Position numbers and translations under genes: made by a program
Source: Halichondria panicea
Lineage: Eukaryota; Porifera; Demospongiae; Suberitida; Halichondriidae
DNA: 64,000 nucleotides
Direction: 5' to 3'
Assembly (NCBI RefSeq): GCF_963675165.1
Contig: NC_087382.1
Span: 3,635,963 to 3,699,962 of the forward strand
Part shown: piece by piece, positions 21,613 through 36,136 of the stretch
How positions within the stretch are numbered: position 1 is the stretch's first letter
Layout of the letters: every line of letters begins with the position of its first letter
The notes under the pieces: model-generated
Database searches by the model: none
Told to the model about the DNA's origin: nothing
Seen by the model: only the letters and a program-made list of their open reading frames with translations

Positions 21613-22993
21613 GGAGACTCCTGCTGCTGTAGGAGGAGGTTCTGGCTCCACCATTGAGGAGGTACGTCACTGGCACACACACCTCACACATTGTGTCCAC
21701 GTAGTCTGCTCTTTGCTCCCACCTTGTTCAGGTATTCGCTCGTTTTCTCATGAATCAGCCGCACTAGGAATGTCCGTCTGAGCACCACTTTAGTCTAGAG
21801 GTTATTGCACAATAAAGAAGCTACTGATAGAGAGGCTGTGAGCAAAGGGAAGGGCAAGGAAAACAATGGGATGGTATCGAATTGGGACAAACTAAAGACT
21901 GGAGGTATATATTCCAACTATGTTATCAACTGATACTGATCACATGTACTCAGACCATGGACCAGCTCATGGAATGTGAATGGAATCAGAACGTGGATAA
22001 AGGTATCGTTTCCTCTGTCCTCAATAATTACAATTATTAACCAACCGCATTTTATACACTGTGTACAGAATGGTGGTCTGGAGTACATTGCACGAGAATA
22101 CCCAGACATATTCTGTGTACAAGAAACCAAGTGTATTGAGAAAGAGCTTCCTATGGTAGGACAGCCACTGTACACACACACTCACCCCCCCCACACACAC
22201 ACACCCCCCACACACACACACTCACACCCCCCCACACACACACACACACACACACTCACCCCCCCCCACACACACACACACAACCCCCCCTACACACACA
22301 CACACACACACACAGAACCAGCTCGGTATTCCTGGCTACCACGTCTACTGGCACTCCGCAGAGAAGAGGCTACAGCGGTGTGGGGTGAGGCATATTCACC
22401 AACTGTTGTGTGGTTAGTTACAAGTATTGTGCAGGCTGTACTCCAAAGAGAAGCCAATTTCAGTGACCAATGGTTTGGGAATTGAGAAGTTTGATTGTGA
22501 GGGTAGGATCATCACTGCTGAAGATGAGCACTTCTATTTCCTTACATCTTGTAAGTTGGTTCTGATTTTATTTAGATTCCTATTGTCACTGTTATGTTGT
22601 GCCCTGTGTATATAGATGTGCCCAATGCTGGTGATGGCCTCAAGAGGCTCTCGTACAGTACAAGCAAGACTGGGATAGGGACCTCAGAGAGTACATGAAG
22701 AAACTAGATCTCAGTCCTTCTCTGTGGGGACCTCAATGTGGCCCATAAAGAGATAGGTACCTTCAGAGTTTGCCTTGACTTTGTGTACATGCATGTATGT
22801 ATCTACGTGTAGATTTAAAGAACCTCAAGACAAACACAAAGACAGCTGGTTTCACGCCCGAGGAGAGACAGGACTTCACAGAGCTACTGGAGGAGGGTTT
22901 CGTGGACACCTTCCGTCACCTGTATCCCAACCTCTCTGGAGCGTACACTTACTAGTCATACCGGTTCAACGCCAGAGCCAAGAACACTGGCTG
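21613..22993 (+). pseudogene. AP endonuclease (APEX1-like) pseudogene, copy B
   Basis: The same exon blocks as copy A. It shares the out-of-frame GYSGVG exon, the shift before GDLNVAH and the TAG (22953-22955) at the Trp codon after AYTY, so these lesions predate the duplication. Copy B has lost more: the terminal-inverted-repeat element is fused to the middle of the KIETTETT exon near 21814, removing that exon's 5' part, and the last donor reads GTTAGT. No catalytic C-terminal exon is present. Confidence 0.85.
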
Positions 22994-23121
22994 GTTAGTG
23001 CTCCTGCATTACTCTAGCAATAGAGTGTATCTGTGTTATCATGTCCACGATCCTGCTACTAATACCCAACACATGCACACTGTCTTAGTTATCCACCACC
23101 CCCACCACCCACACACACTAG

Positions 23122-25230
23122 ATGACGAGGCAAAGAAGGTAGCCTCACAGGCACAAGCAGACGCTCGCTGGATCATAAGAAACACAAAGCCTTATCCACA
23201 CTGCAGGTACGTTGGAATAGAGTATAGAATCAATAGAACAATAATATTTAGAGTTACTGTACATAATTATACGTTTCATTGTTGTCTGATTTCAATATTT
23301 CCTTATAGAGCTCCAATTCAGAAGAATGACGGATGCAATCACATGACTTGTAAACAGGTACGGGCTTAACATAATTATTAGACTGGAAACGGCTGCACCT
23401 AGTTCATCTTTTGTTGCCTCTAGTGTCGCCATGATTTCTGCTGGGTGTGTCTTGATCCCTAGAGTCTACATAACCACAGAACTGGGGGATACTTTACGTA
23501 AGTCGTACATAGCCAATTTACATTCAAAAACGCTCTTACAACTGATTGTCATCTATAGCTAGCTATGTGTACTAGCTTTGCTGTTCTCATAACTTTTTCA
23601 GTTCATATTTCACACAAATGTCACAAATGATATGGGCAACAGATATCAATCTTGTCTATTGACCTAGCTCCCTCCTTTTCCTTCGTAGTGTGAATCGGTA
23701 CCGTTGCAGTTTTAATTTATTCAACAAATACTTTTTTAGAGGCCATTCCATGAAATTCAGTTGTCTATTGACCTCCCTCCCCTTTGTAGCTGTAACCGGT
23801 TCACTGCTCAGGAGAAGGCCAACACGACTGTGGAGAGGTCCAGAGGAGACATGGAGGCTGCCTATGTTAAGAAAGCTACAGAGGACCTTCAGTCGCACAC
23901 TAAGAGATTCCAGCATTATTATGACAGATACAACAATCATCTACACAGTCTGGATGTAAGTGGTGGAGCGTGAAAAATCTCTCGACAATTCTAGCAAGTT
24001 TAGTTTTGATTTTGCTAGCTATAGTTTTAAGTGCCCATAACTTGACTTTGGAAGGTCCAATTTCATGTAGGATGCGTTCTGTAGCTCTAAGGGAGGTCTA
24101 TTTATCAAAATGGGGTGTGTTTAAATCATGTAGGCCAATTTTTTTCTCTTGTCAGATTGAAATGAAGTTGCTTCAAGAGTCGACTGGTAAGATGAGAGAA
24201 CTGGAAAGACTCGGACTGGCTCTCGACAAGAAAGGTACGATGTTTGTGTGCATGTATTATAATAGCTGCTTAGTAATATGACCTTAATTTAGAAGTTTGT
24301 ACTGTACATATAACACTACATATTTTTCTTTATAGTGGCTCGGGTCAAAGGTCAATCTGATGCCACCATTGGGGTGAACTCTCCTCTCACTCCACAAAAG
24401 AAAATCAGTGTTTTCACAACTAGAGAAGCGAAAAACTTTCTCGATGATATTTTCCGAATTCTGCTGAGAGCGAGGAGAATCCTGTCAGCCTCGTATTGCA
24501 TTGGATACTTCATCCCTGATACAGATGAGGAGGCCCTGGGGGCACATGAAGTATTGCAGGTGAGGGCAGGTGGCTCATCGTGACAGCAGATTATGGTGTA
24601 TGGAGAAATAGTGAAGTATTTCTTTAAACGATCACAACTTAAATGTTTATCTACTTGCGAAATATTCCATTTTGGTAGAATTTACTACGTGTACCATTGC
24701 ATTGTCAAGTGTAGCAGCGTTGTCTAACAGCCTACTGTAATAGCTAATTTAGTGTGTCACTTTCCAACACACACTAACACACACACGCACACCCACACAC
24801 ACACTCACACACACACACACCCCACACCCCTCAGGGAAAACTAGAGGAAGCAGTGGAGGTTGTCTCGGAGATGGTCAATAGACAATACCTCCAAACACAC
24901 CACGCTCTAAAATGAACGAAGCCGCTGGAAACATCGACTACCTTTGTAGCGAATATCTCACCGAAATGTTCGTGGTTGCGACAATCGCCGATCTGGCAGT
25001 AAAAGAAGCAGAAAAGCCTCCACCTCCGCGTGCCACCCTGCCCACTCCACGGGAGGACAGCCCGCCCCCTCGTATGGGGGTGATTCCCCTCGGCTTTGGA
25101 CCAGACGTTCCCGACCAACCGGAGAGAGAGGCGCTTCTGTTTGATTGGTCTATTGAATCCCGATGGAACATTGCATATTTTACGAGTACCAGAAGAGGAG
25201 TTTCAATTTCTTAGGGCCCCAGCAGACTAA
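23122..25230 (+). pseudogene. RBR E3 ligase 3' half (ANKIB1-like), disrupted, copy B
   Basis: Same exon order as copy A. Copy B keeps the frame at 24500 (SYCIGYFIPDTDEE) and the last RING2 Cys (TCNRF), both lost in copy A. It has its own lesions: the Trp after CWVCLDP is TAG (23460-23462), the first Cys of the NTKPCPHC motif is Tyr, two extra bases near 24897 break the YLQTPRSK reading frame, and a further change near 25123 alters the tail. Expression as a full RBR ligase is not possible from either copy as read. Confidence 0.8.
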
Positions 25231-25883
25231 TTAGCGTTATGTGAATGTACTTGTGAACTACATGTATATAATAATTATGAGTATTCTGTTCAACAATTTA
25301 GCTGTGTGTGTATGTATAAACATGTTATTTTTCATGTTGTTTGCACAGTCATCATTTGTCATTAAAAAGGCACCTCTCCCCGAAGCAGCCATTGTGATCA
25401 AACTCTGCAGAACCACCCCCTTTCTATGTTTCGTAACACGCCGACCGTTTCATATTTTAAAGACAGAATAATCACTATTATTTATGATAATAATTATGCT
25501 AGACTAGCCAATTAGCGTTAATTGCAATGGTGTCTCATACCCCCCCCCCCCCCCCCACTCAAATATATACCCGAATCATTTGAACACTAAAAGCTAGCTG
25601 CAAACAAAGCACTGCATGTCAGTCGTCACTAGCCTGTTTTACCATAATATTATAGTTAGAGAACAGGCATTTTTTTATATGTCTGATAATACCCCCTGCA
25701 TGCATGTACATGTACCCTATGATTTATTCATGAACATGCATGCAGTCACATGTGTAATGGAATTCCCCTTACACACAATAGAGGGTGTGTCTGGAATGTC
25801 TGTGGTGAGGGTATTCATATCATTCCAAGCTTCCATTCTCAATATTAAACTGCAGCCTACACACATCTCTGGTTCCTATAATA

Positions 25884-28800
25884 ATGGGACAGGAACAGTC
25901 CAAAAGTATGGGACAGGAACAGTCTGCTGAGTAAGTGATCGTCTTACAGCCTAACATTTTTATTGCTTTTAAACAGGAAACAGGCCAAGGAGTTATTGAA
26001 TGCTGCTGAGAATGGCAATGTAAGCAAAGTGAAGTCCCTGCTGGCACGTGGGGCCAACCCTAACTACCCCAAGTACTATCTATTACACATTGCTTGTCGT
26101 AATGGTAACCTGGAGATAGTGAAGGCACTTGTTGAGGCTGGAGCAGACACTGGGAGATGGGATGGTTTGGGCAGGTCTCCAGTTCATTATGCAGCCTTGT
26201 GGGGTCATAAGGAGGTGTTGGTTTACTTGATCAGGGATTGCAAGTGCAGCGCTGGTGAGTAGTTTTCCATTCACTAGCAGTTGCTACATAACTCCCCCGG
26301 CCAACCCTATATATAGCAATTTTTCACATTGCAAATATTTTTGTGGGACTTTAATATCAGTTTAATTTGTAACGAATACGGAATACATGCATGGCTTGGG
26401 CTTCTTAATTTTGAATGAGTTGGTTATGTACACGAACTATGCGTTCGAGGCCTTGAGGGCCTGGCTTAGGGATGGACATTTAGTTCCTTACAAATGCACC
26501 AGTCCTGTAATATTTAAATATTAGTGATACCAACATTCACTTGTGTATAGATACCAGGGGCAATGACAATGATACTCTACTCCACGATGCATGCTTCCGT
26601 GGTCACCTAGATGTGGTGCAGTACTTGGTGGAGGAGGCCCACTGTGACATCAGTGAGTGTATCATAATTTTGTCTGTCCCTGTGTACATATTGTTATTAT
26701 GAACACTTTCAGATGTACGGAACAACTACAACCAGACTGTACTTCATGCAGCCTGCTACAGTAACATCCTATTTATAATTGGTGAGTCGAAGTAATTAGA
26801 GATTATAGTAACTACATAGCCCTAAAAGTACTTGTTTGTAACAAACCAGAAATAAGAGTATATGCATGTAATAGATATAGCATGGGAGACCGAGTGTTTT
26901 ATGGAATATACATGTACAAGCACAAGGGTGAAGCTCCGAGGGCGAGTTGCTTGTATATTTCAATAAAACACGAGGATTCTCCTGCTATAATATTATGCAG
27001 GACGACCCCTTACCAAAACGTGTAATAAGAACACGGAAGGAACTGTATGACTTTTATTACATCCTTGTAACCTATATAAAATTATAAGATCCTTACAATA
27101 CAGTGCATGTATTATTATAACCAACTGCATTCCCGTTCAATATTGTAACTTTAGGTACGACATATTCCGGTTACCTTGAAATGGTGCAGTACTTGGTTGA
27201 GAAGGCTAACTGTGACATCAGTGAGTTTATTTAAATGTAATGTGTATACAATCTCTTGACCATTAACACATGTATGCAGATGCAACCGATGATGAAGGCA
27301 GAACACCCCTTGACATAATTAAAGGGAGGAGTGGTTGCGAGGACATTGTTGACTACCTCAAGACTCGACAAGAATCATCTAGACAACCAGGCAAGTTATG
27401 AAAAAACATTTCACCAGCATCCTAAATAATTGACATAGCTATACATTATAAAGAGATTAGTGATGTGCATAATGTTATGTTTACACGACTCAACAACTGT
27501 TACTCATGGCAACCAGGCACGACGTTATGAACATATTTAACCGAAATTGTTATCACGAGGAATTCCTAGTAAATTGTTATCTGAGTACATTTTCCTCAAT
27601 GAAGTAAAAAATGTCATGCCAGCAAAGGCTTCGCCATGCATACAGTAATTATAACTATACTTTACCATAGCTATATATAATTTTATAGTCAGTCACATTT
27701 ACTTCCTTGTACATTCATGCAGGAATAGATGGTGTTGGGAGTCAAATAGCTGTTCCACTCACACAAGACGAGGCTGATGCTCTGCAGAAGCTTCTCGAGG
27801 GAGCACAAGTCAACATTGGTCATCCCATTGTTGCTGGCACCACCACTCTGGAGGAAGTTCAGCAGCTGCTTACTCAGAGAGGACTGGAGATTATGGCCGA
27901 CGACCTCAGGACAAGACTCAGACTAAGTAAGCTTAAAATTACTATTTTTAGTGCTTATCACATGATCTCCAGTCCATCAGTTTAGCTTAAAGTAGTCACA
28001 CGACCGTGATTTGTAATCTCCACACTTAACTGATTACTTGCCGAATGGTTCTCGCTAAAATTTCAATGTTTGTTATTTTTCATATGATCAAAGTAACTTA
28101 ATCTCTACTAATTTCTCCATAATTATAGTTATGACTGAGCAACAAAGAAACCTCGAGATACTCAACAATCTAATGACAGATGAAGACACTATCGATGTTT
28201 GCTACCCAAGGCTATTTCTTGTTGGGCCGCCATCTGTTGGCAAGACGACCACACTCAATCGACTGCTGGGGGAGTTTGAGAACATTGACTCTGCTGGAGA
28301 CAAAGCCAAGCTTAGAAGCACACTGCTTGCTAACTGCAAACAAATACTTGCCTTCGTTAATGAAAACACAGCAAAATGGTTGTCATCTAAAGATGTTGAC
28401 GAAGAAACAAAGCTGTTGTTTGGCTACTTGCGTGAATCTAAGTCTGAAACCACTCCTAACAAAAAGAGAAGCATCGCAACCTCAACCGATTCTCCTGTAT
28501 TAATACCCAAGCAAAAAACTCGATCTAGACATCCCACAAAAGGGTTTCCGAAAAAAAGCAGATCACCACTACACCAAGCCACAGCTACTCAGCGTACAAC
28601 AATAAGTCAACCAAGAAGCAAACTACTACCAATAAAATCAAAATTACAACAGCTAATAAAGAATGCTGACTATTCCAAAATGGCCGATTTCCTTGGCGAT
28701 ATTTTACTGAACATTCACGACATCGGAGGTCAGCCAGGCTTTTTGGAAATGCTACCAGCCCTGAGCACTGGTCCGGCCATGTATCTAGTGTTCTTAGATC

Positions 28801-31536
28801 TCAGTAAGGAACTTGACAAGCTGTACAAAATACCTTTCAGTCGAGATGGTATGGAAATTATTCCCTTCAATTCTGTTCACACTACAGAAGCCACAATCTC
28901 TCAAATCCTCACCTCTATTGCCAGTGTCCATTGCATCTCAAGAGATCCCACTCCTCTTATTGATGTTGGCAGAGCTAGTGATGCTCTTAAAGAAAGAATT
29001 AAAACATTTAAACAAGTTAAACCGGTAGCAGCCTTGATAGGCACACACAAAGACAAGCTGACCGACCCCGAGAGACAAATCAGCGAGAAAAATGAGGCAC
29101 TTACAAAAGTTATCAATAAATTCCCCGAAATTATTATTTCTCCAAGATCAAAACAGCAGAATATTGAGCACAGCGAACCTATAGACGGAGCCCATACACA
29201 ATCAGGTTCAAAATCTTGTTTCTTCTCAGTAGATAACCTCAATGGAACTGAAGTGTCTGACATCGGCCCCGTTCGTAATTTCTTAAGTCGAATAATTTTG
29301 TCTCGCTTCAAAAATGCTTCTCTTCCGATTCGACCGAAATGGCTCATTTTTGGGTTGCTTCTTCGAAAACAATTTCAAATAGCTACAATTGAAGATTGCT
29401 TTGAATTAGGAGAAATGCTAGAAATGCAGAAAGAAGAAGTAAAAGTGTGTCTCTGGTATCTTCACAATTGTGTTGGTACGATCCTCCATTACACCAACGT
29501 ACCTGGTGATGACGGTTGGCTCAAGGGTCACGTGATCTGCACTCTTCAAGCTATCTTTGATAGTATCAGCCAGTTTATTCTTCTTTCTATGCGAACGCTT
29601 CACTCAGGAGGTCCAGTTACCGACTACGAGCAAGCCGAGTTGGTTAAGAAGGGACAGTTCTCGATCAAATCCATTGAGATGTGTTGCAGAAACGTGGAAA
29701 TGTCTGAACTTATTCCCGCAAAGCATCTCATTAAGTTATTGGAGCACGTCAAACTTCTGTCCCCGATATCTCATAAGGATAAATCATCAGTGGAAGTTGT
29801 TCGCACTACCTACTTAATGCCGGCTGTTTTGGAATGTGCTTCACAAGAGGAGCTGGCGAACCCACCTCCATCAGACACCAATAACCCAGAACCACTCCAC
29901 ATCACGTTCAGCTTTGGTTACGTACCAACAGGAGTCTTCTGTGGGCTCATCACTCGACTAGTTTCCCAAGGCCGCCATGGAATACTCGGATTGACGTGGG
30001 AGTTGGTGGAAGATGGTGTCAAGAGAAACTGCGTCTCTTTTCTGATTGCGAAATCAAATAAGATAACGTTAATATCGCATGAAAGAAGTTACGAAATACG
30101 AGTTACTCGAAATCACGCCCGTCTCTCCCTGCACGACCTTTGCACCTATGTTCTCTCGGTAGTTCTCTACACTCTCACGAGCATGTACGAGCAGCTAGTC
30201 CCACAAGTGGCGTTCCAGTGCCCATGTCCTGGTCACAGCTCAAGCAGAGATCACAATTCCTTGTGTATTCTGACAGAAGATGTATGGATTCAGTTTCTGT
30301 GTGGCAGTAATCCCGTTACCTTGAGGAAGGAGCAGACAGTTTGGCTTGGAAAGGTGTGTGTACAGTTAGCGTACGTAGAATTATGTTCATGTGTTCTTGC
30401 ATAATGTTTCCATTCATTCTACAGACCAAGAAGGTTGGTGAGGAAACTAAACTAGAGGTGCTAAAGTTTTCTAAGGATAGTTTCTCCTTTCACTGGATTA
30501 AAGAGGGTCAGATCAAGACAACTGATGATCGGCCCAACACTCTGAGTTTCCCGAGTGTGAGAGAGGAGGACTTTGGTCACTACCAGTGTGAGGTGAAGGA
30601 TACAGCTGCTGGGAAAGTGCTCCTCACTGTCTACAGAGCTCTCTACAAAGAGAAGACAAGTCAGTTAACTGAGTATGATTAAGGATGTACTTACTTTTAA
30701 CATCACATTTACTTTAGATGAAATCTCTACTAAAAGGAATGAAGAGCCAAAAAGCTATGACACTACCAGTACATCTATTGTAAAGATGCCATCATCAGGT
30801 TTGATTGTTTCTACGAACTGTTCGACAAACACTGTTGTTCACTGATCACTCCTATATAGATGAGGGGTCCCTGTCATCAGAAAGGCTCCAATACTCAGCA
30901 GATCCAGTCCAGAGAGTTGGAACTACATCAGCTGGTGAAGACAATCAAGTCTGTACTAGAATATTAGGTATATTTCCTGAAGTAGCTATGTATGTATGCA
31001 TGGTTTTAATGTCTGTCCCTCTACAGGACCACACTCTAATCAAGTCGCTCTACAAGAACTAATGAGGCGATACAATCTGACTGACGAGCAGCTCAACCGT
31101 GAAATAGTGGACTCCGATACTCCCGTAATGGCCTTACATTTTGATGATGTGGAAATGTATTCAATTGCAATGGGGCTAGCTATTGCTGAACAAGCCGATG
31201 TGAAAGAATCACGTGGAAATCAAGCAGCCATGTTGAAGTGCCTGCAAGTCTGGAAAGAACGTGATCCTTTTCAAGCAACTTACAGAGCTCTACTGGATAT
31301 CGTACTGAGATTGGGGAAAGGAGAAACAGCTGATAAAATCTGTCAGCAATTGTCCCAACGTAAGTACATGTGTATCAGTGACCCTCCCCCTTTTCCTCTC
31401 CCCTCTAGAAAGCAACGAGTATAGCTATCCAAACAGTTTGACTGCAATCACACCTTCTATATAATTAATTTTTACAAAACACCTGCATACATAATTATTT
31501 CCACTTTTCCTGATTGCAGATCGTACACTGGACTGA
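25884..31536 (+). CDS. Ankyrin-ROC-COR GTPase-Ig-death domain protein, copy B (1291 aa)
   Basis: Thirteen exons join in frame: 25884-25930, 25977-26254, 26551-26652, 26713-26781, 27155-27220, 27280-27390, 27723-27926, 28129-30353, 30425-30659, 30718-30798, 30860-30967, 31027-31359, 31520-31536. Domain order equals copy A: ankyrin repeats, P-loop GTPase with COR region, Ig-like domain, death domain. Relative to copy A, exon 1 carries a 24-base in-frame duplication (MGQEQSKS before MGQEQSAE), exon 4 gains 6 bases, exon 5 loses 6, exon 6 gains 9, exon 12 loses 9. The GTPase exon differs by only two bases and one residue (Glu to Lys in the variable insert). The ankyrin exon 2 differs at about 17 residues. 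Probably a cytosolic signalling protein; the ligand and partners are unknown. Confidence 0.85.
26876..26989. repeat. Foldback element in an intron, copy B
   Basis: Counterpart of the 6345-6458 element, with the same TATAGCATG/ATGCTATA-type ends (right end changed to CTGCTATA) and arms of about 30 bases. Confidence 0.6.
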
Positions 31537-32132
31537 TGAAGTGATTACACATGCAGTGTGTCGGGTTATACAAAATACTCATTAGAATAGATGTGCGTGC
31601 TAGCTAGCTGTAAAATAGCTATCCATTTTTAATTTAGTACTGCATGGACAATCGATTCCCATTAGAGACGTCATGATATGTTTCATTATTTCAGAAACCC
31701 ATTGAGAGTTTCATGTACATAGTTTTAAGTTGATTATGACTGTCTATATTATCATTCATGACTGTTTAATTTTAACGATTTGCTTGCAAATGTTAGTTTA
31801 CTCCTCTATAAGCATATCATAATTAATTATGGTCAGCTCAGCAGATTTATAATTTATAAATTTGTTCCTCCGCCACCATTACCAATTAATTAGCAACACT
31901 TCACTGCAACATAAATTTGCCAGGAAAAAGAATACTAGTACATGTACTGCAATTATTTATAGTCTCAAGTATTCAATAAACCTCAAGTCATGCCACCAAA
32001 TTTAAAAAGGTGCCAACAATAGCAGCTATAATGCTATATAAGGTATCTCTGTTTCTGAGCAAAATTGGCGAAAATAATTATCATCAGTGCTAACTAACTC
32101 TACAGCCTACAAAGTCCAGTCTCTACAGACGG

Positions 32133-33542
32133 TTACCATGCCAACACGCTGTGTGCTAGCATGCCTAAAACATGTTTCAGTGTGAAATTGTTCTTTTCCA
32201 CTCTCAACGGAATGTTGTAGTCCCACAGTTCCGATGCTGTAACCATGGGAATGGTTTCTATGACAACCACAGGGGATTGATATTCTTTCCAATTCTGCGA
32301 TGGTTGCCCAGAAATATCGATATTTGGGTCGTTATGACGAAAGTGCTCCTTAGGTCCAATGTAGTTAGATTCTATTTCACGATCAGGTTGCTCTACACGA
32401 GGATATTGAGGGATAGTGGGGTTAAAATATCTGTGGTCGGAGGTCAAATTCCAATTATCTTGTCTATTAATTTTAGCGTTAACTCTTGTAGCATTCGAAA
32501 TGACGTCTTTGGTAGCTGCATCGATACGAGGGTTAAACTGATTATTCCGAGCCTGCTGCTCGTCAGGATGAATTAATAAAGAGACTAGAGGGTTAAATTG
32601 TTCCAGAGACGAAATAGCGTTTGAGTGGTTGTCAGGGGTCAAAAGTTCAGGCAATGTAAGAACAGCTGTTAGATTGAATAACAAAAACAGTCCAGGGTCC
32701 AAATATCCGTTGCTAAGCACGTTGCTAGGCACGTTGCTTGGTTCGTTTGATGTGATATTCAAGATCTCTGATTTGCGAGAAATTTCTTCAGTTTGAATTT
32801 TTGGATATTCATCAAAAATGGGGTGTCCAAAATCGTTCTTAGTTATAGATTTTAGTGAGGAATTTTCAGGAAGATTTTTCTTTGGATCGGAACTCGAAAA
32901 AGTTTTCAGTAATGGCTTCAAATTTGACAGATCAGGTGGTAGCTTTGAGTGGTTGTTAAACGAAACAGGTGGGGTCGCTTGGGGGTCAAAAATGGCCACG
33001 TTCGTAGAGAGTTCGTTGGAGAGGTCGTTTCCGAGAGACATCAGGGGACAAAGGTCGTTGCCAGGTGGTGTGGGGGTGGAGGCAAAGAGGGTAGCAACAC
33101 ACATCAGATAGAGCAGAGCACTTCCACAGGCAACCTGGAGTGTGGGAGTTATTGTGATGATCTTTACCACACAAACAAAAATGCTAACAGCTAAGTCAAA
33201 ATTATTTTGTAGGTATGATGATCTTTACTCGAATAAATCAAGTATGATGGTCGAATAAATCAAAGTATGGACGGGTATTTTTGAGGGTATAAACTTTCGC
33301 AGATTTAATATAATTTTCACCGGAATAGCAGCCTTGTCGCAGCATGCAATATTTGCGGGTGCATGCTTAATCAGTGAAAACCACGAACATAAAATTAATT
33401 ATACCCTCGAAATATCCCGTTATACGGTAATTACGGCCAAAATATGGTTATGTAACATTGCGATGGAAACACATTATTTTTTATGCTATGTACGTAGCTT
33501 CGTTTACTATACCTTAGCAGTGGTCTTGGAGGTGGTGGCCAT
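32133..33542 (-). CDS. Orphan secreted protein, two exons, copy B (352 aa)
   Basis: Exons 33513-33542 (MATTSKTTAK) and 32133-33161 join in phase 0. The protein matches copy A except for three substitutions (Gly to Arg in SDHGYF, Thr to Ser in ETNYIG, Lys to Asn in DYKIPL), alongside several silent changes. Both copies being open over 1 kb supports a real, maintained coding exon. It has a hydrophobic N-terminus, then an Asn/Ser/Pro-rich, probably extracellular region. No family recognised. Confidence 0.6.
33266..33429. mobile_element. TIR element in the orphan-gene intron, copy B
   Basis: Counterpart of 12774-12942, with the same ends, TATGGACGGG and CCCGTTATACGGTA. Confidence 0.55.
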
Positions 33543-36136
33543 GTTATCTGACGCCCCCCACACAGCGCAAAGGTCAGTGTACGAGAACCACCCCCTCTGA
33601 CACGCCTCGTTAAGTGCAACTCTGTGAGTGGGCGGGACAAATAGCAATGGTAGCAATAAATTTAATACAGAATAATTGTTACCTACTTCACTTTCTCACA
33701 CACCACCCACACACTCCACACACACCACCCACACCCACACACACGTACCTCCCTTCCACACTTCTGACAAACTGGTAATACTCATCCATAGATACGAACA
33801 GCCTCCAATCCTGCACGATAAAACAACAGCAGATCACATGACACAAGCTCGCATACCCATTGGTCCATCAAACTACAAGCGCAACTTATGACAAGCCATA
33901 TACATGTAGATCATTCTCTTTCTATGCTTTTAGAAAATCAAAACATAAATTTTTTGAATTTAATACTAAAGTTATGGCTGTTCAACTACCCCCTGCCCCT
34001 CCCCCTCTTCCAGCTGCCATAACTCGAATTCCGTGGATCCAATTTCAACGATTTTATGGAAAGAGACCTTTCAAATGGTGTCCTCAAAATTCATATTTGA
34101 GAGATAAAAATATTCGCCAATTTGGCCGTACCATGGTCCAAGGCCAAAAAATGACAAATTATGGCTCCGATGAAATTTTGGATTTAGAAAGGTCTCTTTC
34201 TTAGCTTTCAGAAAATCATAACACATTTGAAATTGGATCAACGGTACTCAAGTTATGGCAGCTGGAAGATTACACCCCCCCCCTCCGCTTACCATCTCTT
34301 TTTCTCTGTACACTCTAATGTGAAATTCATTTGATGTACTTATTGAATTAGTATTTGTAAAGATGATCATGTCATAATAACGAATGTTTCACATTTCTCT
34401 CCCAGATGCACGCATGCTATCGCTAAGTAACAGCGCTAGTTATAGTGACAAAAGATTAAGAATTAGAGACCACACAAAGAAAAGAATTCAATGAAAGAAT
34501 ATAGCAAAATGTTAATAATTGGGTAGTTTATTTTACACATCTGCCGTACACGTACGTGTTGCCAGGCAACAATCCCACTGTGGAAATCATTATAATAATT
34601 TGTAACATGTTTTCAAACAAACGTCAACATAACGAAAGGATTTCACACATTAAAAATGTGATTTGAATATTTGAATTGAGAGGAATATGAAGTTATGCGC
34701 AAGGCTTAAGGCAAAAACACGGAAATAACAAGTCATAAATAGTAATAATGATCAAAGAAAACGTGACTAGAAGCTCTTATAGTTGCATTTTATTGATCCT
34801 TGAGCAACCGTATATGTAGCAGTCTACACACACACACACAACGCACTGATTTTCTACATAAAAGCTTAAAAAAGCAAGCAAAAGCCAAGAAGCTTGAACT
34901 TGCAAGGACACACACACACACACACACACACACTACCGTATGCGCACACAGAAGCATAACAACACAAGCTCCAGTATAAACGTATCGCATGTCCTGTACA
35001 TGTATTTAGCTTCAGATAGAGAATGAACCATGACTGAATAAAGAATTTTTCTTAATGGGTAAGAATGCCACAATAAAATAAATACAGGAGTGTTGTGAAA
35101 GCATGCATTACCGTGGCGACACTACAAGTGAATGGGCCACCCTCAATATGTACGTACTGATGATACAAACACGGAGATCACAAGACTTGCGTACAAGCAA
35201 CAATAGGTAGTTGATAGAAGTTTTTGGTCATGCAATAAACAAACAATGGATCTATTATGGCAACAAGTTTAAATGGCGGACATGCCTCTCCTAACTTAGA
35301 TGTAGTTTACCTGAACTAAGATCCGGTTATGGCGAACTTCTTTTATATATTGTACTAGTTGGGAAGTTCTGAAGTAAGAAATAAATTTTGCAGTGCTCTG
35401 AGGGAAGTCTATCAAATGAGGTCAGAAAGGAGGACAAATTAGGCGCTTAGTTTAATACGGTGGCCCAACATTAATTTGCCGAAATAGTAAGTCTATAATA
35501 GTCCTAGTATGGCTTCATGCATGCACTGTGTACACATGCACATGTCTGCTATTACACTGAGACAACACATGTCGTATATCGGGTTTCGAACACGAGGTTA
35601 ATTGATTGCGAATGACACTGTACAAGCATTTCCAACTATTGTGAATTGCATGTAAAGCATGGGAAATTGCATGCACTTTGCTCACTCTTTGCGAGTCTTT
35701 CGCTTGTGATTTATGCGAAAAGTCGCAATTTGAGAACCACGCAATGGAAACACGATATACAATACTACACTGAAACAACCAACACACACACCTTCTAAAT
35801 GACAAAACAACGACAGGTTAGTGTTACAGTATAGTCTGCCCCCCACTCCACCCAACTGTGTATTGCCTGGGGCTATCTGAGCATGCACCAACTATACACA
35901 TGATTGCACAACACAACACAGCCGATACTGACAACAAAACCAGATACATTTCATCACATTTGGGACTACTTAAAATAATAGGCTCACACAAGACCGTGTA
36001 TAGACAATATTATTGTACCGGTACTATTCTAATTAAAGGAGGGGCTATTAAATTTCAGAGACGCACCAATATTTGAGGGCAAAGATAAGAGGCATGATAT
36101 GATATCCATGAACCCAATAGTCTGTGCAAAAAAATA
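33543..36136. other. Noncoding DNA, copy B
   Basis: Collinear with copy A 13055-15640, with CA tracts of different length (33711-33745, 34910-34934) and a shorter C homopolymer near 34275. I see no gene. Confidence 0.45.
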
